From: JACVRW01 sp963764665
GTDB lineage: Bacteria > Actinomycetota > Thermoleophilia > Solirubrobacterales > Thermoleophilaceae
DNA: 64,000 nt
Assembly: GCA_963764665.1 (NCBI GenBank)
Contig: CAVXTL010000010.1
Location: forward strand, 140,135 to 204,134
Direction: 5' to 3'
The notes below the pieces were generated by a model, which was not told the origin of the DNA, did not search any database, and was given only the letters and a program-made list of their open reading frames with translations. Shown piece after piece: positions 35,282 to 43,200 of this stretch. Both the position numbers and the translations under genes were made by a program. Numbering within the stretch: the first letter of the stretch is position 1; every line of letters starts with the position of its first letter.

Positions 35282-35305
35282 GCAGGGCGGCGTCCGGGCT
35301 GACGC

Positions 35306-35311
35306 TATCCT
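35306..35311 (+). promoter_or_regulatory. -10 box of the serC-like/serA operon
   Basis: TATCCT, 11 nt before the ATG at 35323; nearly the same sequence context (CTATCCTCGCC) as the pcrA promoter. Confidence 0.45.
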
Positions 35312-35322
35312 CGCCGGTTCCT

Positions 35323-36507
35323 ATGGCGAACCCCTATCTGAAGAAGTACCTCATGACCGCCGGGCCCACGCCGCTGCCCCCGGAGGTCTCTCTGGTCATG
35401 GCCGAGCCCATGCTCTACCACCGCGCGCCGGCCTTCGTGGACGTGTACGCGCGTGTGCTGCGGCGGCTCAAGGACGTGTTCGAGACCCAGAACGAGGTGC
35501 TGATCTTCGCGGCCTCCGGAAGCGGCGCGCTCGAGTCGGCCTCCGCCAACCTCGTTCGCCGCGGCCGTCCCGCCCTCGTGGCCTCCTGCGGCAAGTTCGG
35601 GGAGCGCTGGGCCGAGCTGTCGGACGCCTACGGCGGCCACACCGTCCACTGGCAGACCGAGTGGGGTCAGAAGATCGAGCCCGCCGAGCTCGATCGCGTG
35701 CTCGGCGAGAACCCGGACGTGGAGGTGGTCTTCACCACCCTCTCCGAGACCTCGACAGGCGTGATCAACGACGTTCGCGAGCTCGGCGAGGTCGCCCATC
35801 GCCACGGCGCGCTGATCGTCGTCGACGCGGTCTCGGGCCTGGGCGCGGTGCCGGTCCCCCAGGACGAGTGGAACCTCGACGTGGTCGTGTCCGGCTCGCA
35901 GAAGGCGCTGATGTCCCCGCCCGGCCTGGCGTTCGCCAGCCCCAACGAGGCCGCCCTCGAGTACGCGGCCGGCACCGACACCCAGCGCTTCTACTTCGAC
36001 TGGGCGCGCACGGTCGCGGGCCAGCGCAAGGACCCGCCGGACAGCCCGTTCACTCCGGCCGTGGGCCTCGTGGCCGCGCTCGACGTGGCGCTCGGGATGA
36101 TCGAGGAGGAGGGCCTCCAGGACGTGTTCGAGCGCCATCGCCTGCTCGGACGGGCCTGCCGTGAGGCGGTCCGCGCGCTCGACCTCGAGACCTACGGGCC
36201 CGATGACGAGAACGCCAACGTGGTCACGGCGATCAACCTGCCCGACACGATCGACGGCAACCAGGTGCCGAAGGTGATGCGCGACAGCTACAACATCACG
36301 ATCGCGGGCGGCCAGGGCAAGCTCAAGGGCCGCATCGCCCGGTTCGCCCACTGCGGGTACTTCGGCGCCTTCGACATCCTCCTCACGCTCTCCGCGTTCG
36401 AGATGACGCTGGCCGGGCTCGGGCACGACCTCGAGCTGGGCGCCGGTGTGGCCGCGGCGCAGCGAGTGTTCCTCGAGGCGGGCGTGCCCGTCTCGGCTCC
36501 GGCGTGA
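35323..36507 (+). CDS. Class V aminotransferase, probable phosphoserine transaminase
   Basis: 394 aa. Fold type I PLP enzyme of the alanine-glyoxylate/serine-pyruvate aminotransferase group: MTAGPTPLPPEVS at the N-terminus, SGSGALESA phosphate-binding region, VDAVSGLGAVPV and the PLP lysine in VVSGSQKALMSPPG. The stop overlaps the serA GTG, and many bacteria and archaea use this subfamily as SerC, so phosphohydroxypyruvate transamination in serine synthesis is the best inference. Serine-glyoxylate activity is the main alternative. Confidence 0.82.
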   Translation: MANPYLKKYLMTAGPTPLPPEVSLVMAEPMLYHRAPAFVDVYARVLRRLKDVFETQNEVLIFAASGSGALESASANLVRRGRPALVASCGKFGERWAELSDAYGGHTVHWQTEWGQKIEPAELDRVLGENPDVEVVFTTLSETSTGVINDVRELGEVAHRHGALIVVDAVSGLGAVPVPQDEWNLDVVVSGSQKALMSPPGLAFASPNEAALEYAAGTDTQRFYFDWARTVAGQRKDPPDSPFTPAVGLVAALDVALGMIEEEGLQDVFERHRLLGRACREAVRALDLETYGPDDENANVVTAINLPDTIDGNQVPKVMRDSYNITIAGGQGKLKGRIARFAHCGYFGAFDILLTLSAFEMTLAGLGHDLELGAGVAAAQRVFLEAGVPVSAPA

Positions 36508-38123
36508 GCGCCGGAGCGCCGGGCCCCGCACGAGTCCTGGTCAAGGAGAAGATCGGCGACTCGGGGGTGCAGCTGCTGCGCGACGCCGGGCTCGACGTGG
36601 AGATCGGCGTGGACTGGTCGCAGGACGAGCTCGAGAGCAGGATCGGCGCCTTCGACGGCATCCTGATCCGGTCGGCCACCAATCTCACGGCCGACCTGAT
36701 CGGCAGGGCCACCAGCCTGCGCGTGGTGGGCCGCGCCGGGGTCGGGGTGGACAACGTGGACGTGGACGCCGCCACCAAGCGCGGCGTGGTGGTGGCCAAC
36801 GCGCCCCAGTCCAACGTCATCACCGCGGCGGAGCACACTATTGCGCTGCTGCTCGCGCTCGCCCGGCGTGTGCCCCAGGCTCACGCGTCGCTGATCGGGG
36901 GCGCCTGGGAGCGCTCGAGCTTCAGCGGGGTGGAGCTGTACGAGAAGACGCTCGGGGTGCTGGGCTTCGGCCGGATCGGCCAGCTCGTGGCGCAGCGCGC
37001 GCTCGGGTTCGGCATGCACGTGGTGGCCTTCGACGCCTACGTGGCCGAGGAGCGCTTCCGCGAGGTGGGCGTGGAGCGGGCCGAGACCTCCGACGAGCTC
37101 TATGACCGCGCCGACTTCGTGACGATCCACCTGCCCGTGACCGAGGAGACCTCCGACTGGCTCAACGCCGACGCCTTCGCCCGGATGAAGGACGGGGTGC
37201 GCGTGATCAACGTGGCCCGCGGCGGCCTGCTCGTGGACGACGACCTGAAGGCGGCGCTGGACTCGGGCAAGGTCGCCGGCGCGGCACTCGACGTCTTCCG
37301 CGAGGAGCCCGTGACGGTGCACCCGCTGTTTGGATATCCGAACGTGGTGGTCACCCCGCACCTGGGCGCCTCCACCACGGAGGCCACCGACCGCGCCGGC
37401 TACCAGGCCGCCGAGCAGGTCGTGGCGGCGCTCACCGGCGGCACGGTCACCTCCGCCGTCAACATTCCGTCGATATCCGCAGAGGATCTGGAAGCGCTGG
37501 GCGGCTTCCTGCCGCTCGCACGCGACCTCGGCCGGATCGCCACGGCACTGGCCGAGGGCACGTCCGTGGACGCGCTCGAGGTCGAGTACCGCGGCCGCAT
37601 CGCCGAGCGCGACACGCGCCTGCTCACCGTCCAGGTGCTCAAGGGCGTGCTGGCCGGGCACACCGAGGAGGAGATCAACGACGTCAACGCGCCTGCGATC
37701 GCCCAGGAGCGCGGGATCGCGGTCACGGAGACGAGCACCGCCCAGGCGCGCGACTTCACCGACCTGGTCCGCGTGGCCGTGGTCAGCGGCGGCGAGAGCA
37801 CCCGGGTGGTCGGCACCACGCTCGGCAGCGCACACCGCTCGCACCTGCTGGAAGCCTGGAACTCCCGCTTCAACCTCCAGCTCGAGGGCCACCTGGCGAT
37901 CTTCCGCTACGAGGACCGCCCCGGCATGCTCGGCCGGGTGGGCACCTCGCTGGGCGAGGAGGGCATCAACATCGTCTCCGCCGCGGTGGGCCGCGGCTCG
38001 GAGGACGGCGACAGCGCCGAGGCCACCATGGTCGTGACCGCCGACTCGGCCGTGCCCCAGGACGTGGTGGACCGCATCGCCTCCACGGACGGCTTCGTGG
38101 CCGGGCGAACCATCAGCCTCTGA
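36504..38123 (+). CDS. serA: D-3-phosphoglycerate dehydrogenase (long form with ACT domain)
   Basis: 539 aa, the long actinobacterial form. First step of serine synthesis from 3-phosphoglycerate. N-terminal substrate/NAD domains with VVGRAGVGVDNVD, LGVLGFGRIGQLVAQRA (Rossmann), NVARGGLLVDDD (catalytic Arg) and the catalytic His in VVTPHLGASTTEA; then the ASB allosteric domain and a C-terminal ACT domain (HLAIFRYEDRPGMLGRVG) that binds serine for feedback. Starts in overlap with the preceding transaminase. Confidence 0.95.
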   Translation: MSAGAPGPARVLVKEKIGDSGVQLLRDAGLDVEIGVDWSQDELESRIGAFDGILIRSATNLTADLIGRATSLRVVGRAGVGVDNVDVDAATKRGVVVANAPQSNVITAAEHTIALLLALARRVPQAHASLIGGAWERSSFSGVELYEKTLGVLGFGRIGQLVAQRALGFGMHVVAFDAYVAEERFREVGVERAETSDELYDRADFVTIHLPVTEETSDWLNADAFARMKDGVRVINVARGGLLVDDDLKAALDSGKVAGAALDVFREEPVTVHPLFGYPNVVVTPHLGASTTEATDRAGYQAAEQVVAALTGGTVTSAVNIPSISAEDLEALGGFLPLARDLGRIATALAEGTSVDALEVEYRGRIAERDTRLLTVQVLKGVLAGHTEEEINDVNAPAIAQERGIAVTETSTAQARDFTDLVRVAVVSGGESTRVVGTTLGSAHRSHLLEAWNSRFNLQLEGHLAIFRYEDRPGMLGRVGTSLGEEGINIVSAAVGRGSEDGDSAEATMVVTADSAVPQDVVDRIASTDGFVAGRTISL

Positions 38124-38130
38124 GCCGGGC

Positions 38131-39150
38131 ATGAGGGCGCTCGTCATCACCGAGCATGGGCCGCCCGAAGTTCTGAAGGTCGAGGAGCGGCCCGACCCGC
38201 AGCCGGGGCCGGACCAGGTCCGCGTGCGCGTGCGCGCCGCCGCCATCAACTTCGCCGACCTGCTGGCCAGGGTCGGCCTCTATCCCAACGCGCCGGCTCC
38301 GCCGTGCGTGGTCGGATTCGAGATCGCGGGCGACGTGGACGCGGTCGGCGCCGGGGTGGAGGGCTTCGAGCCCGGACAGCGCGTGATGGGCGGCTGCCGC
38401 TTCGGCGGCTACGCCGAGCTGGCGCTGACGGGGCCGGGCGAGCTCATCCCGCTGCCCGAGGACTGGAGCTACGCCCAGGGAGCCGCCATGCCGGTGGCCT
38501 ACGCCACCGCCTATGCGGGCCTCGTGCGCTACGGCGGCCTGCGCGCGGGCGAGCGGGTGCTGATCCAGGCGGCCGCGGGCGGCGTGGGCATAGCCGCCAC
38601 GCAGGTGGCCAAGCTGATGGGGGCGGAGGTGTACGGCGCCGCCTCGCCGGGCAAGCACGACGCGATCCGCGGCTTCGGCGTCGACCATCCGGTGGACTAC
38701 CGCACCCACGACGTGGTCGACGAGGTCCGCCGGATCGCCGGCGAGAGGGAGCCGCTCGACCTCGTGTTCGACGCGATCGGCGGCCGCAGCTTCAAGCAGG
38801 GCTTCTCGCTGCTGCGGCCGGGGGGCCGGCTCGTCTGCTTCGGCGCCTCGGAGATCCAGGCCGGCGAGCGCCGCAGCCGCGCCCGTGCCCTTCGGGTGCT
38901 CGCCCAGATGCCGCGCTTCAACCCGGTCAAGCTGATGAGCGAGTCGAAGTCGGTGATCGGGCTCAACATGCTCGGGCTCTGGGACGCCAAGCACTCGCTC
39001 GACGAGTACATCGCCCCGCTGGCCGCCTGGGTCGAGCGCGGCTCCATCCACCCGGTGGTCGCCGCGACGTTCCCGCTGGAGCAGGGGCCCGAGGCCCACC
39101 GCTACCTGCACGCCCGCGAGAACATCGGGAAAGTGGTGTTGGAGCCGTGA
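38131..39150 (+). CDS. Zinc-free quinone oxidoreductase-type MDR
   Basis: 339 aa, ATG 7 nt after the serA stop. Medium-chain dehydrogenase/reductase: GroES-like N-terminal part with INFADLLARVGLYP, nucleotide motif AAAGGVGIAATQVAK, then LRPGGRLVCFGAS and a C-terminal half with IGLNMLGLWD, resembling VAT-1/quinone reductase members. Zinc-ligand residues are absent. Expected to reduce quinones or enones with NADPH; the substrate is unknown. Copy 3 of the hairpin repeat begins 10 nt after its stop. Confidence 0.83.
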   Translation: MRALVITEHGPPEVLKVEERPDPQPGPDQVRVRVRAAAINFADLLARVGLYPNAPAPPCVVGFEIAGDVDAVGAGVEGFEPGQRVMGGCRFGGYAELALTGPGELIPLPEDWSYAQGAAMPVAYATAYAGLVRYGGLRAGERVLIQAAAGGVGIAATQVAKLMGAEVYGAASPGKHDAIRGFGVDHPVDYRTHDVVDEVRRIAGEREPLDLVFDAIGGRSFKQGFSLLRPGGRLVCFGASEIQAGERRSRARALRVLAQMPRFNPVKLMSESKSVIGLNMLGLWDAKHSLDEYIAPLAAWVERGSIHPVVAATFPLEQGPEAHRYLHARENIGKVVLEP

Positions 39151-39160
39151 GCGGATGTCA

Positions 39161-39195
39161 TCGGTGCGCAGCCGGCCGAGCCGGCTGCTTCCGCA
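39161..39195. repeat. 35-bp hairpin repeat, copy 3
   Basis: Identical to copies 1 and 2 (arms 39168-39176 and 39180-39188). Copy 1 and copy 3 also share the preceding bases as ATGNCA. It follows a stop codon by 10 nt and ends 6 nt before the leuA -10 box, overlapping where a -35 element would be. Confidence 0.9.
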
Positions 39196-39201
39196 ACCCG
39201 A

Positions 39202-39207
39202 TACGCT
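39202..39207 (+). promoter_or_regulatory. -10 box of the leuL-leuA promoter
   Basis: TACGCT, 8 nt before the leader-peptide ATG, so the leader peptide is probably translated leaderlessly. The predicted leader RNA to the leuA start is about 120 nt. Confidence 0.55.
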
Positions 39208-39215
39208 TTCCCTGG

Positions 39216-39272
39216 ATGTCTCGCCGCACCGACCTGCTGCTTCTCCTTCTCCTCCCCCCTCGGGGGGAATAA
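39216..39272 (+). CDS. leuL: Leucine leader peptide upstream of leuA
   Basis: Short ORF of 18 codons reading MSRRTDLLLLLLLPPRGE and then TAA. Seven consecutive Leu codons (39234-39254: CTG, CTG, CTT, CTC, CTT, CTC, CTC) are a classic sensor of leucyl-tRNA supply: a ribosome short of charged tRNA stalls there and changes folding of the leader RNA, allowing leuA expression. Leader peptides of this kind are known for leuA in other Actinobacteria. The ORF starts 8 nt after a -10 box and ends 62 nt before leuA. It ends in a C-rich/G-rich hairpin that a stalled ribosome would mask. Confidence 0.8.
   Translation: MSRRTDLLLLLLLPPRGE
39253..39268 (+). promoter_or_regulatory. Leader hairpin at the end of leuL
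   Basis: TCCCCC, loop CTCG, GGGGGA: a 6-bp GC-rich stem lying just after the Leu codons. A ribosome held at those codons would cover it. A second dyad, TGGCGGCCGCCA (39277-39288), follows and could pair alternatively; no U-tract follows either, so the attenuation mechanism is not obvious. Confidence 0.5.
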
Positions 39273-39334
39273 CGCGTGGCGGCCGCCAGCCGCAAGCTCA
39301 AGGGGAACACAGACAGGACGACGAAGAGGGCGAC

Positions 39335-40942
39335 ATGACCGATGGCCGTAGTGAGCAGGACCGAGTAAGGATCTTCGACACGACGCTGCGCGACGGCGAG
39401 CAGTCGCCGGGGATCGCGCTCAACCGCCAGGAGAAGCTCGAGATCGCGCACCAGCTGGCGCGGCTCGGAGTGGACGTGATCGAGGCCGGCTTCCCGATCA
39501 CCTCCCCGGGCGACTTCGACTCCGTGCAGGCCATCGCACGCGAGGTTCACGGCCCGGTCATCTGCGGGCTCGCACGCACGTCCAAGCAGGACATCGACGC
39601 TGCCTGGAACGCGATCAAGGACTCCGAGCGTCCGCGGATCCACACGTTCATCGCCACCAGCGACATCCACATCGAGCGCAAGCTCCAGACCACCCGCGAG
39701 GACGTGAAGGGCCAGGCCCGCGCCGCGGTGGCGCAGGCGCGTGGGTACACAGACGATGTGGAGTTCTCGCCCGAGGACGGCTCGCGCTCGGACGTGGAGT
39801 TCATGGCCGAGGTGATCCAGATCGCGCTCGACGAGGGCGCCACCACCATCAACGTGCCCGACACGGTCGGCTACACGATGCCCGACGAGTACGCAGAGAT
39901 GTTCCGCCGCCTGTACGAGCTCGTGCCGGGCCTGCGCGACGTCACGGTGTCGGTGCATTGCCACAACGACCTCGGGCTGGCGGTGGCCAACTCCTTCGCG
40001 GGCCTCGCGGCCGGCGCCCGGCAGGTGGAGTGCGCCGTGAACGGCATCGGCGAGCGCGCCGGCAACGCGTCGCTCGAGGAGATCGTGATGCTGCTGCACA
40101 CCCGCGAGTCGACGGTGGATCTCTGGACGGGCGCCGTCACGCGCGAGATCGCGCGCACGTCACGGCTCGTATCGCGGCTCACCGGCTATCCGGTGCAGCC
40201 CAACAAGGCGATCGTGGGCCGCAACGCCTTCGCCCACGAGGCCGGCATCCACCAGGACGGCGTCCTTAAGGAGCGCACGACGTACGAGATCATGGACGCC
40301 ACCACGATCGGGCTCGACTCGAACTCGATCGTGCTCGGCAAGCACTCCGGGCGGCACGCGCTCCGCAACGCGCTCGAGGAGCTCGGCTTCCAGGTCGACG
40401 GCGCTGCGCTCAACACGGCCTTCAAGAGCTTCAAGGAGCTGGCTGACAAGAAGAAGACCGTCACGGCCGTGGACCTGGAGGCGATCGTGTCCGACGAGAT
40501 GCGCCAGGCCCCGACCTCGTTCGAGATGGTGTCGTTCGACGTGGAGGCCTCGAACGTGCGCGCGCCGCTGGCGCGGGTGAGCGTCCGTCTTCCCGGCGGG
40601 GAGGTCGAGTCGGGCAGCTTCACCGGGGACGGCCCGGTGGACGCCTTCTTCAGCGCGATCAACGCGGCGGTGGGCCACGACGCCCGTCTGCGCGAGTACC
40701 ACGTGAGCGCGGTCACCGGCGGGCGCGACGCGCTCGGCGAGGTCACCGTGATGCTCGAGCTGAACGGCATGCTCGCCTCCGGGGTGGGGGTGTCCACCGA
40801 CATCCTCGAGGCGTCGGGCAAGGCCTACCTGCGCGCGCTCTCCACGGCGCTGGCCAAGGCCGGCGACAACTGGTCGAGCTCTGCCGCCACGGAGGCCGAG
40901 CGGCACCTCGAGCACCAAGAGACCCCCACACCGGCGCCCTGA
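39335..40942 (+). CDS. leuA: 2-Isopropylmalate synthase
   Basis: 535 aa. Condenses acetyl-CoA and 2-ketoisovalerate, the committing step of leucine synthesis. DRE-TIM signature FDTTLRDGEQSPGIALN at residues about 13-30, metal ligands in HCHNDLGLAVANS, GIGERAGNASLEE, and the C-terminal regulatory domain (about residues 390-510) with the leucine-binding GVGVSTDILEASGKAY. ATG 39335 has GAAGAGG 6-7 nt upstream. Preceded by the leuL leader; its stop overlaps a CTG that appears to start the next gene. Confidence 0.95.
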   Translation: MTDGRSEQDRVRIFDTTLRDGEQSPGIALNRQEKLEIAHQLARLGVDVIEAGFPITSPGDFDSVQAIAREVHGPVICGLARTSKQDIDAAWNAIKDSERPRIHTFIATSDIHIERKLQTTREDVKGQARAAVAQARGYTDDVEFSPEDGSRSDVEFMAEVIQIALDEGATTINVPDTVGYTMPDEYAEMFRRLYELVPGLRDVTVSVHCHNDLGLAVANSFAGLAAGARQVECAVNGIGERAGNASLEEIVMLLHTRESTVDLWTGAVTREIARTSRLVSRLTGYPVQPNKAIVGRNAFAHEAGIHQDGVLKERTTYEIMDATTIGLDSNSIVLGKHSGRHALRNALEELGFQVDGAALNTAFKSFKELADKKKTVTAVDLEAIVSDEMRQAPTSFEMVSFDVEASNVRAPLARVSVRLPGGEVESGSFTGDGPVDAFFSAINAAVGHDARLREYHVSAVTGGRDALGEVTVMLELNGMLASGVGVSTDILEASGKAYLRALSTALAKAGDNWSSSAATEAERHLEHQETPTPAP

Positions 40943-41949
40943 GCGCGGCGAACTTCACCTGGCGCGACGGCGAGCGCCTGATCCGCTTCGGCCGCGGCGC
41001 GGTCCAGGAGGCGCCCTCGCTTCTGGCCGGTGCCGGCCTGACCGACTACGCGCTCGTCACGACTCGCCGGGCGTTGGAGAGCGCGCCGGCCCTGGTCCAG
41101 GGCGCGGCCGTCGTGGCGCACGTGCCGGCCGGCAAGGTCGACGAGATCTCGGCCGAGCTGGTCGGGGAGGTGGGCGACCGCGACGTGGTGGCGCTCGGTG
41201 GCGGCCGGGTGGTGGACACGGCCAAGGCGGTGGCCGGCGCCGGCGGCGGCGCTTGCGCGGCGGTGCCCACCACCCTGTCCGGCGCCGAGCTCACGCCCTT
41301 TCACCGCACGCCCGCCGGCGTGGAGGGCGCTCGCATGGTGCGACCCGCGCTCGTGGTGGCCGATCCCGACCTAATGGCGTCCCAGGCGCCGGCGCAGCTC
41401 GTGGCGAGCGCGCTGAACGCGCTGGCGCACGCGCTGGAGGCCACCTACACGCCGTTTGCCAACCCGGTCGGCGACGCCGCCGCCCTGCGCGCGTCGGCCC
41501 TGCTCGCGGAGGGCACGCGCGCCGAGCCGCCCGACCGCGACGCGGCGGCCCTCGGCGCGCTCCTCGCCGGGTACGCCTCGGGTGCCGCCGGATTCGCGGT
41601 GCACCACGCGGTTTGCCAGATGCTCGTGCGCGTGGCCGGCACGCCCCATGCCGAGACCAACGCGGTGATGCTTCCTTACAGCGCGCGATTGATGGCCGCC
41701 CGCGCCCCTGGCCCGCTCGGGGCCTTCGCGGCGGCCCTCGGGGACCCGGCCGGCGACCCCGGCGCGGCGGCCGAGCGCGTAGCTGATCTGACGCGCCGGA
41801 CCGGCCATACGCGGCTCTCGGAGCTGGGGGCGGGTGAGGAGCACGTGGCCCCGGTGGTCGAGGCCGTGGGAGCGCATCCGGCACTGGGCAACACGCCCGA
41901 CCCGCCGGACGCGGCCGAGCTCACGGCATTCGTGCGCGCGGCTCTCTGA
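40939..41949 (+). CDS. Fe-ADH superfamily protein, maleylacetate reductase-like, probable CTG start
   Basis: About 336 aa. NAD-binding part VVALGGGRVVDTAKAVAG, then metal-site helices with LNALAHALEATYTP and FAVHHAVCQMLV... GTPHAETNAVMLPY, the His pattern of maleylacetate reductases within the iron-dependent alcohol dehydrogenase superfamily. The first ordinary start, TTG 41074, would delete the N-terminal strand region; the frame upstream reads NFTWRDGERLIRFGRGAV, normal for this family. The only candidate start there is CTG 40939, in a CTGA overlap with the leuA stop. Maleylacetate reductase serves aromatic ring degradation, but no other such genes are near. Confidence 0.75.
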   Translation: MSAANFTWRDGERLIRFGRGAVQEAPSLLAGAGLTDYALVTTRRALESAPALVQGAAVVAHVPAGKVDEISAELVGEVGDRDVVALGGGRVVDTAKAVAGAGGGACAAVPTTLSGAELTPFHRTPAGVEGARMVRPALVVADPDLMASQAPAQLVASALNALAHALEATYTPFANPVGDAAALRASALLAEGTRAEPPDRDAAALGALLAGYASGAAGFAVHHAVCQMLVRVAGTPHAETNAVMLPYSARLMAARAPGPLGAFAAALGDPAGDPGAAAERVADLTRRTGHTRLSELGAGEEHVAPVVEAVGAHPALGNTPDPPDAAELTAFVRAAL

Positions 41950-41953
41950 GCGG

Positions 41954-41959
41954 TAGCAT
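41954..41959 (+). promoter_or_regulatory. -10 box of SDR gene
   Basis: TAGCAT, 7 nt before the ATG at 41967; leaderless geometry. Confidence 0.5.
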
Positions 41960-41966
41960 CGACGCG

Positions 41967-42719
41967 ATGGCCGGGCCCCTGGACGGCAAGGTGGCTGTTG
42001 TGACCGGCGCCTCTTCGGGCATCGGCGAGGCCACCGCGCTGGCCCTGGCGCGCGCAGGCGCCGCGGTGGCTCTGGGCGCTCGTCGCAAGGATCGGCTCGA
42101 CGCGCTGGCCGGGCGCATCTCGGGCGAGGGCGGCCGCGCCCACGTCCGCGCCGTGGACCTCACCGACGAGTCCGACGCCGCCGCCTTCATTCAGGGGGCG
42201 CACGACGAGCTCGGTGGCCTGCACATCCTGGTGAACAACGCCGGCGTGATGCTCCTCGGCCCGGTGGCCGGGGCCGACACGGCCGAGTGGCGCCAGATGA
42301 TCGAGATCAACCTGCTCGGCCTCCTCTGGTGCACCCACGCCGCCTTCCCGCTGATGGCGCAGGGCGGGGGAGGAGACATCGTCAACCTGTCCTCGGTGGC
42401 GGGCCGGCGAGCGACTGCGGGGGCCGCCGTCTACAACATGACCAAGTTCGGCGTGCACGCCTTCTCCGAGGCGCTGCGCCAGGAGGCACTCCACTCGAAG
42501 GTGCGTGTGACGGTGGTGGCTCCGGGCTTCGTGGAGACCGAGCTTCAGGGCCACAACACAAATCCACTGGTGCAGCAGGGCGTCACAAAGATACGCGACC
42601 AGATCGGTGAGGTCCTCCACGCCGACGACATCGCCGGCGCGATTGCGTTCGCCGTGTCGCAGCCCGCCCACGTGTGCATCAACGAGCTGCTGGTGCGGCC
42701 CACGGGCCAACAGGGCTGA
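41967..42719 (+). CDS. Short-chain dehydrogenase/reductase
   Basis: 250 aa, classical SDR. TGASSGIG cofactor motif at residues 13-20, NNAGV, catalytic Ser in IVNLSSVAG and YNMTK (Tyr-x-x-x-Lys). Arg/Lys after the second strand (GARRKDRL) favours NADP. It is followed by VAPGFVETELQGHN. Substrate unknown; related to YdfG/clavulanate-dehydrogenase-type oxidoreductases. Confidence 0.85.
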   Translation: MAGPLDGKVAVVTGASSGIGEATALALARAGAAVALGARRKDRLDALAGRISGEGGRAHVRAVDLTDESDAAAFIQGAHDELGGLHILVNNAGVMLLGPVAGADTAEWRQMIEINLLGLLWCTHAAFPLMAQGGGGDIVNLSSVAGRRATAGAAVYNMTKFGVHAFSEALRQEALHSKVRVTVVAPGFVETELQGHNTNPLVQQGVTKIRDQIGEVLHADDIAGAIAFAVSQPAHVCINELLVRPTGQQG

Positions 42720-42728
42720 TCGGTTGCC

Positions 42729-43166
42729 GTGCAGAGCAGCGCGGCGACGGTGGAGGACTACCTGGCCGAGCTCCCCGAGGAGCGCTCCACGGCGATCGCG
42801 GCAGTCCGCGACGCCGTGAACGCGAGCCTGCCGGCGGGCTACGAGGAGCGCATGCAGCACGGGATGATCAGCTGGGTGGTGCCGCTCGAGCGGCACCCGG
42901 ACACTTACAACGGGCAGCCGCTGGTCCTCGCCGCGCTCGCCAGCCAGAAGCGCCACATGGCGCTGTACCTGATGTGCACCTACTCCGATGAGGCGCAGGC
43001 CGCGTTCCGGGCCCGTTGGGAGGCCACAGGTCGCAGGCTCGACATGGGCAAGAGCTGCGTCCGCTTCCGCCGTCTGGAGGACGTGGCGTTGGACGTGGTG
43101 TGCGATGAGATCGCGGCGAGCCCGCCTGAACGCATGATCGAGGCGCATAACCGAGCGCACCCCTAG
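42729..43166 (+). CDS. DUF1801 domain protein
   Basis: 145 aa, GTG start 9 nt after the SDR stop. Sequence VEDYLAELPEERSTAIAAVRDAVNASLP, then GYEERMQHGMISWVVPL, LASQKRHMALYLM and GKSCVRFRRLEDV fits the DUF1801/YdhG-like family, small cytosolic proteins distantly related to iron-chaperone Fra-like folds. Function unknown. Probably co-transcribed with the SDR gene. Confidence 0.75.
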   Translation: MQSSAATVEDYLAELPEERSTAIAAVRDAVNASLPAGYEERMQHGMISWVVPLERHPDTYNGQPLVLAALASQKRHMALYLMCTYSDEAQAAFRARWEATGRRLDMGKSCVRFRRLEDVALDVVCDEIAASPPERMIEAHNRAHP

Positions 43167-43183
43167 AGTCGCTGCGTCCGTGA

Positions 43184-43189
43184 TAACGT
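43184..43189 (+). promoter_or_regulatory. -10 box of the XRE-leuCD operon
   Basis: TAACGT, 11 nt before ATG 43201. Its position argues against the upstream GTG at 43180 as the true start. Confidence 0.45.
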
Positions 43190-43200
43190 ACGCTCGTCCA

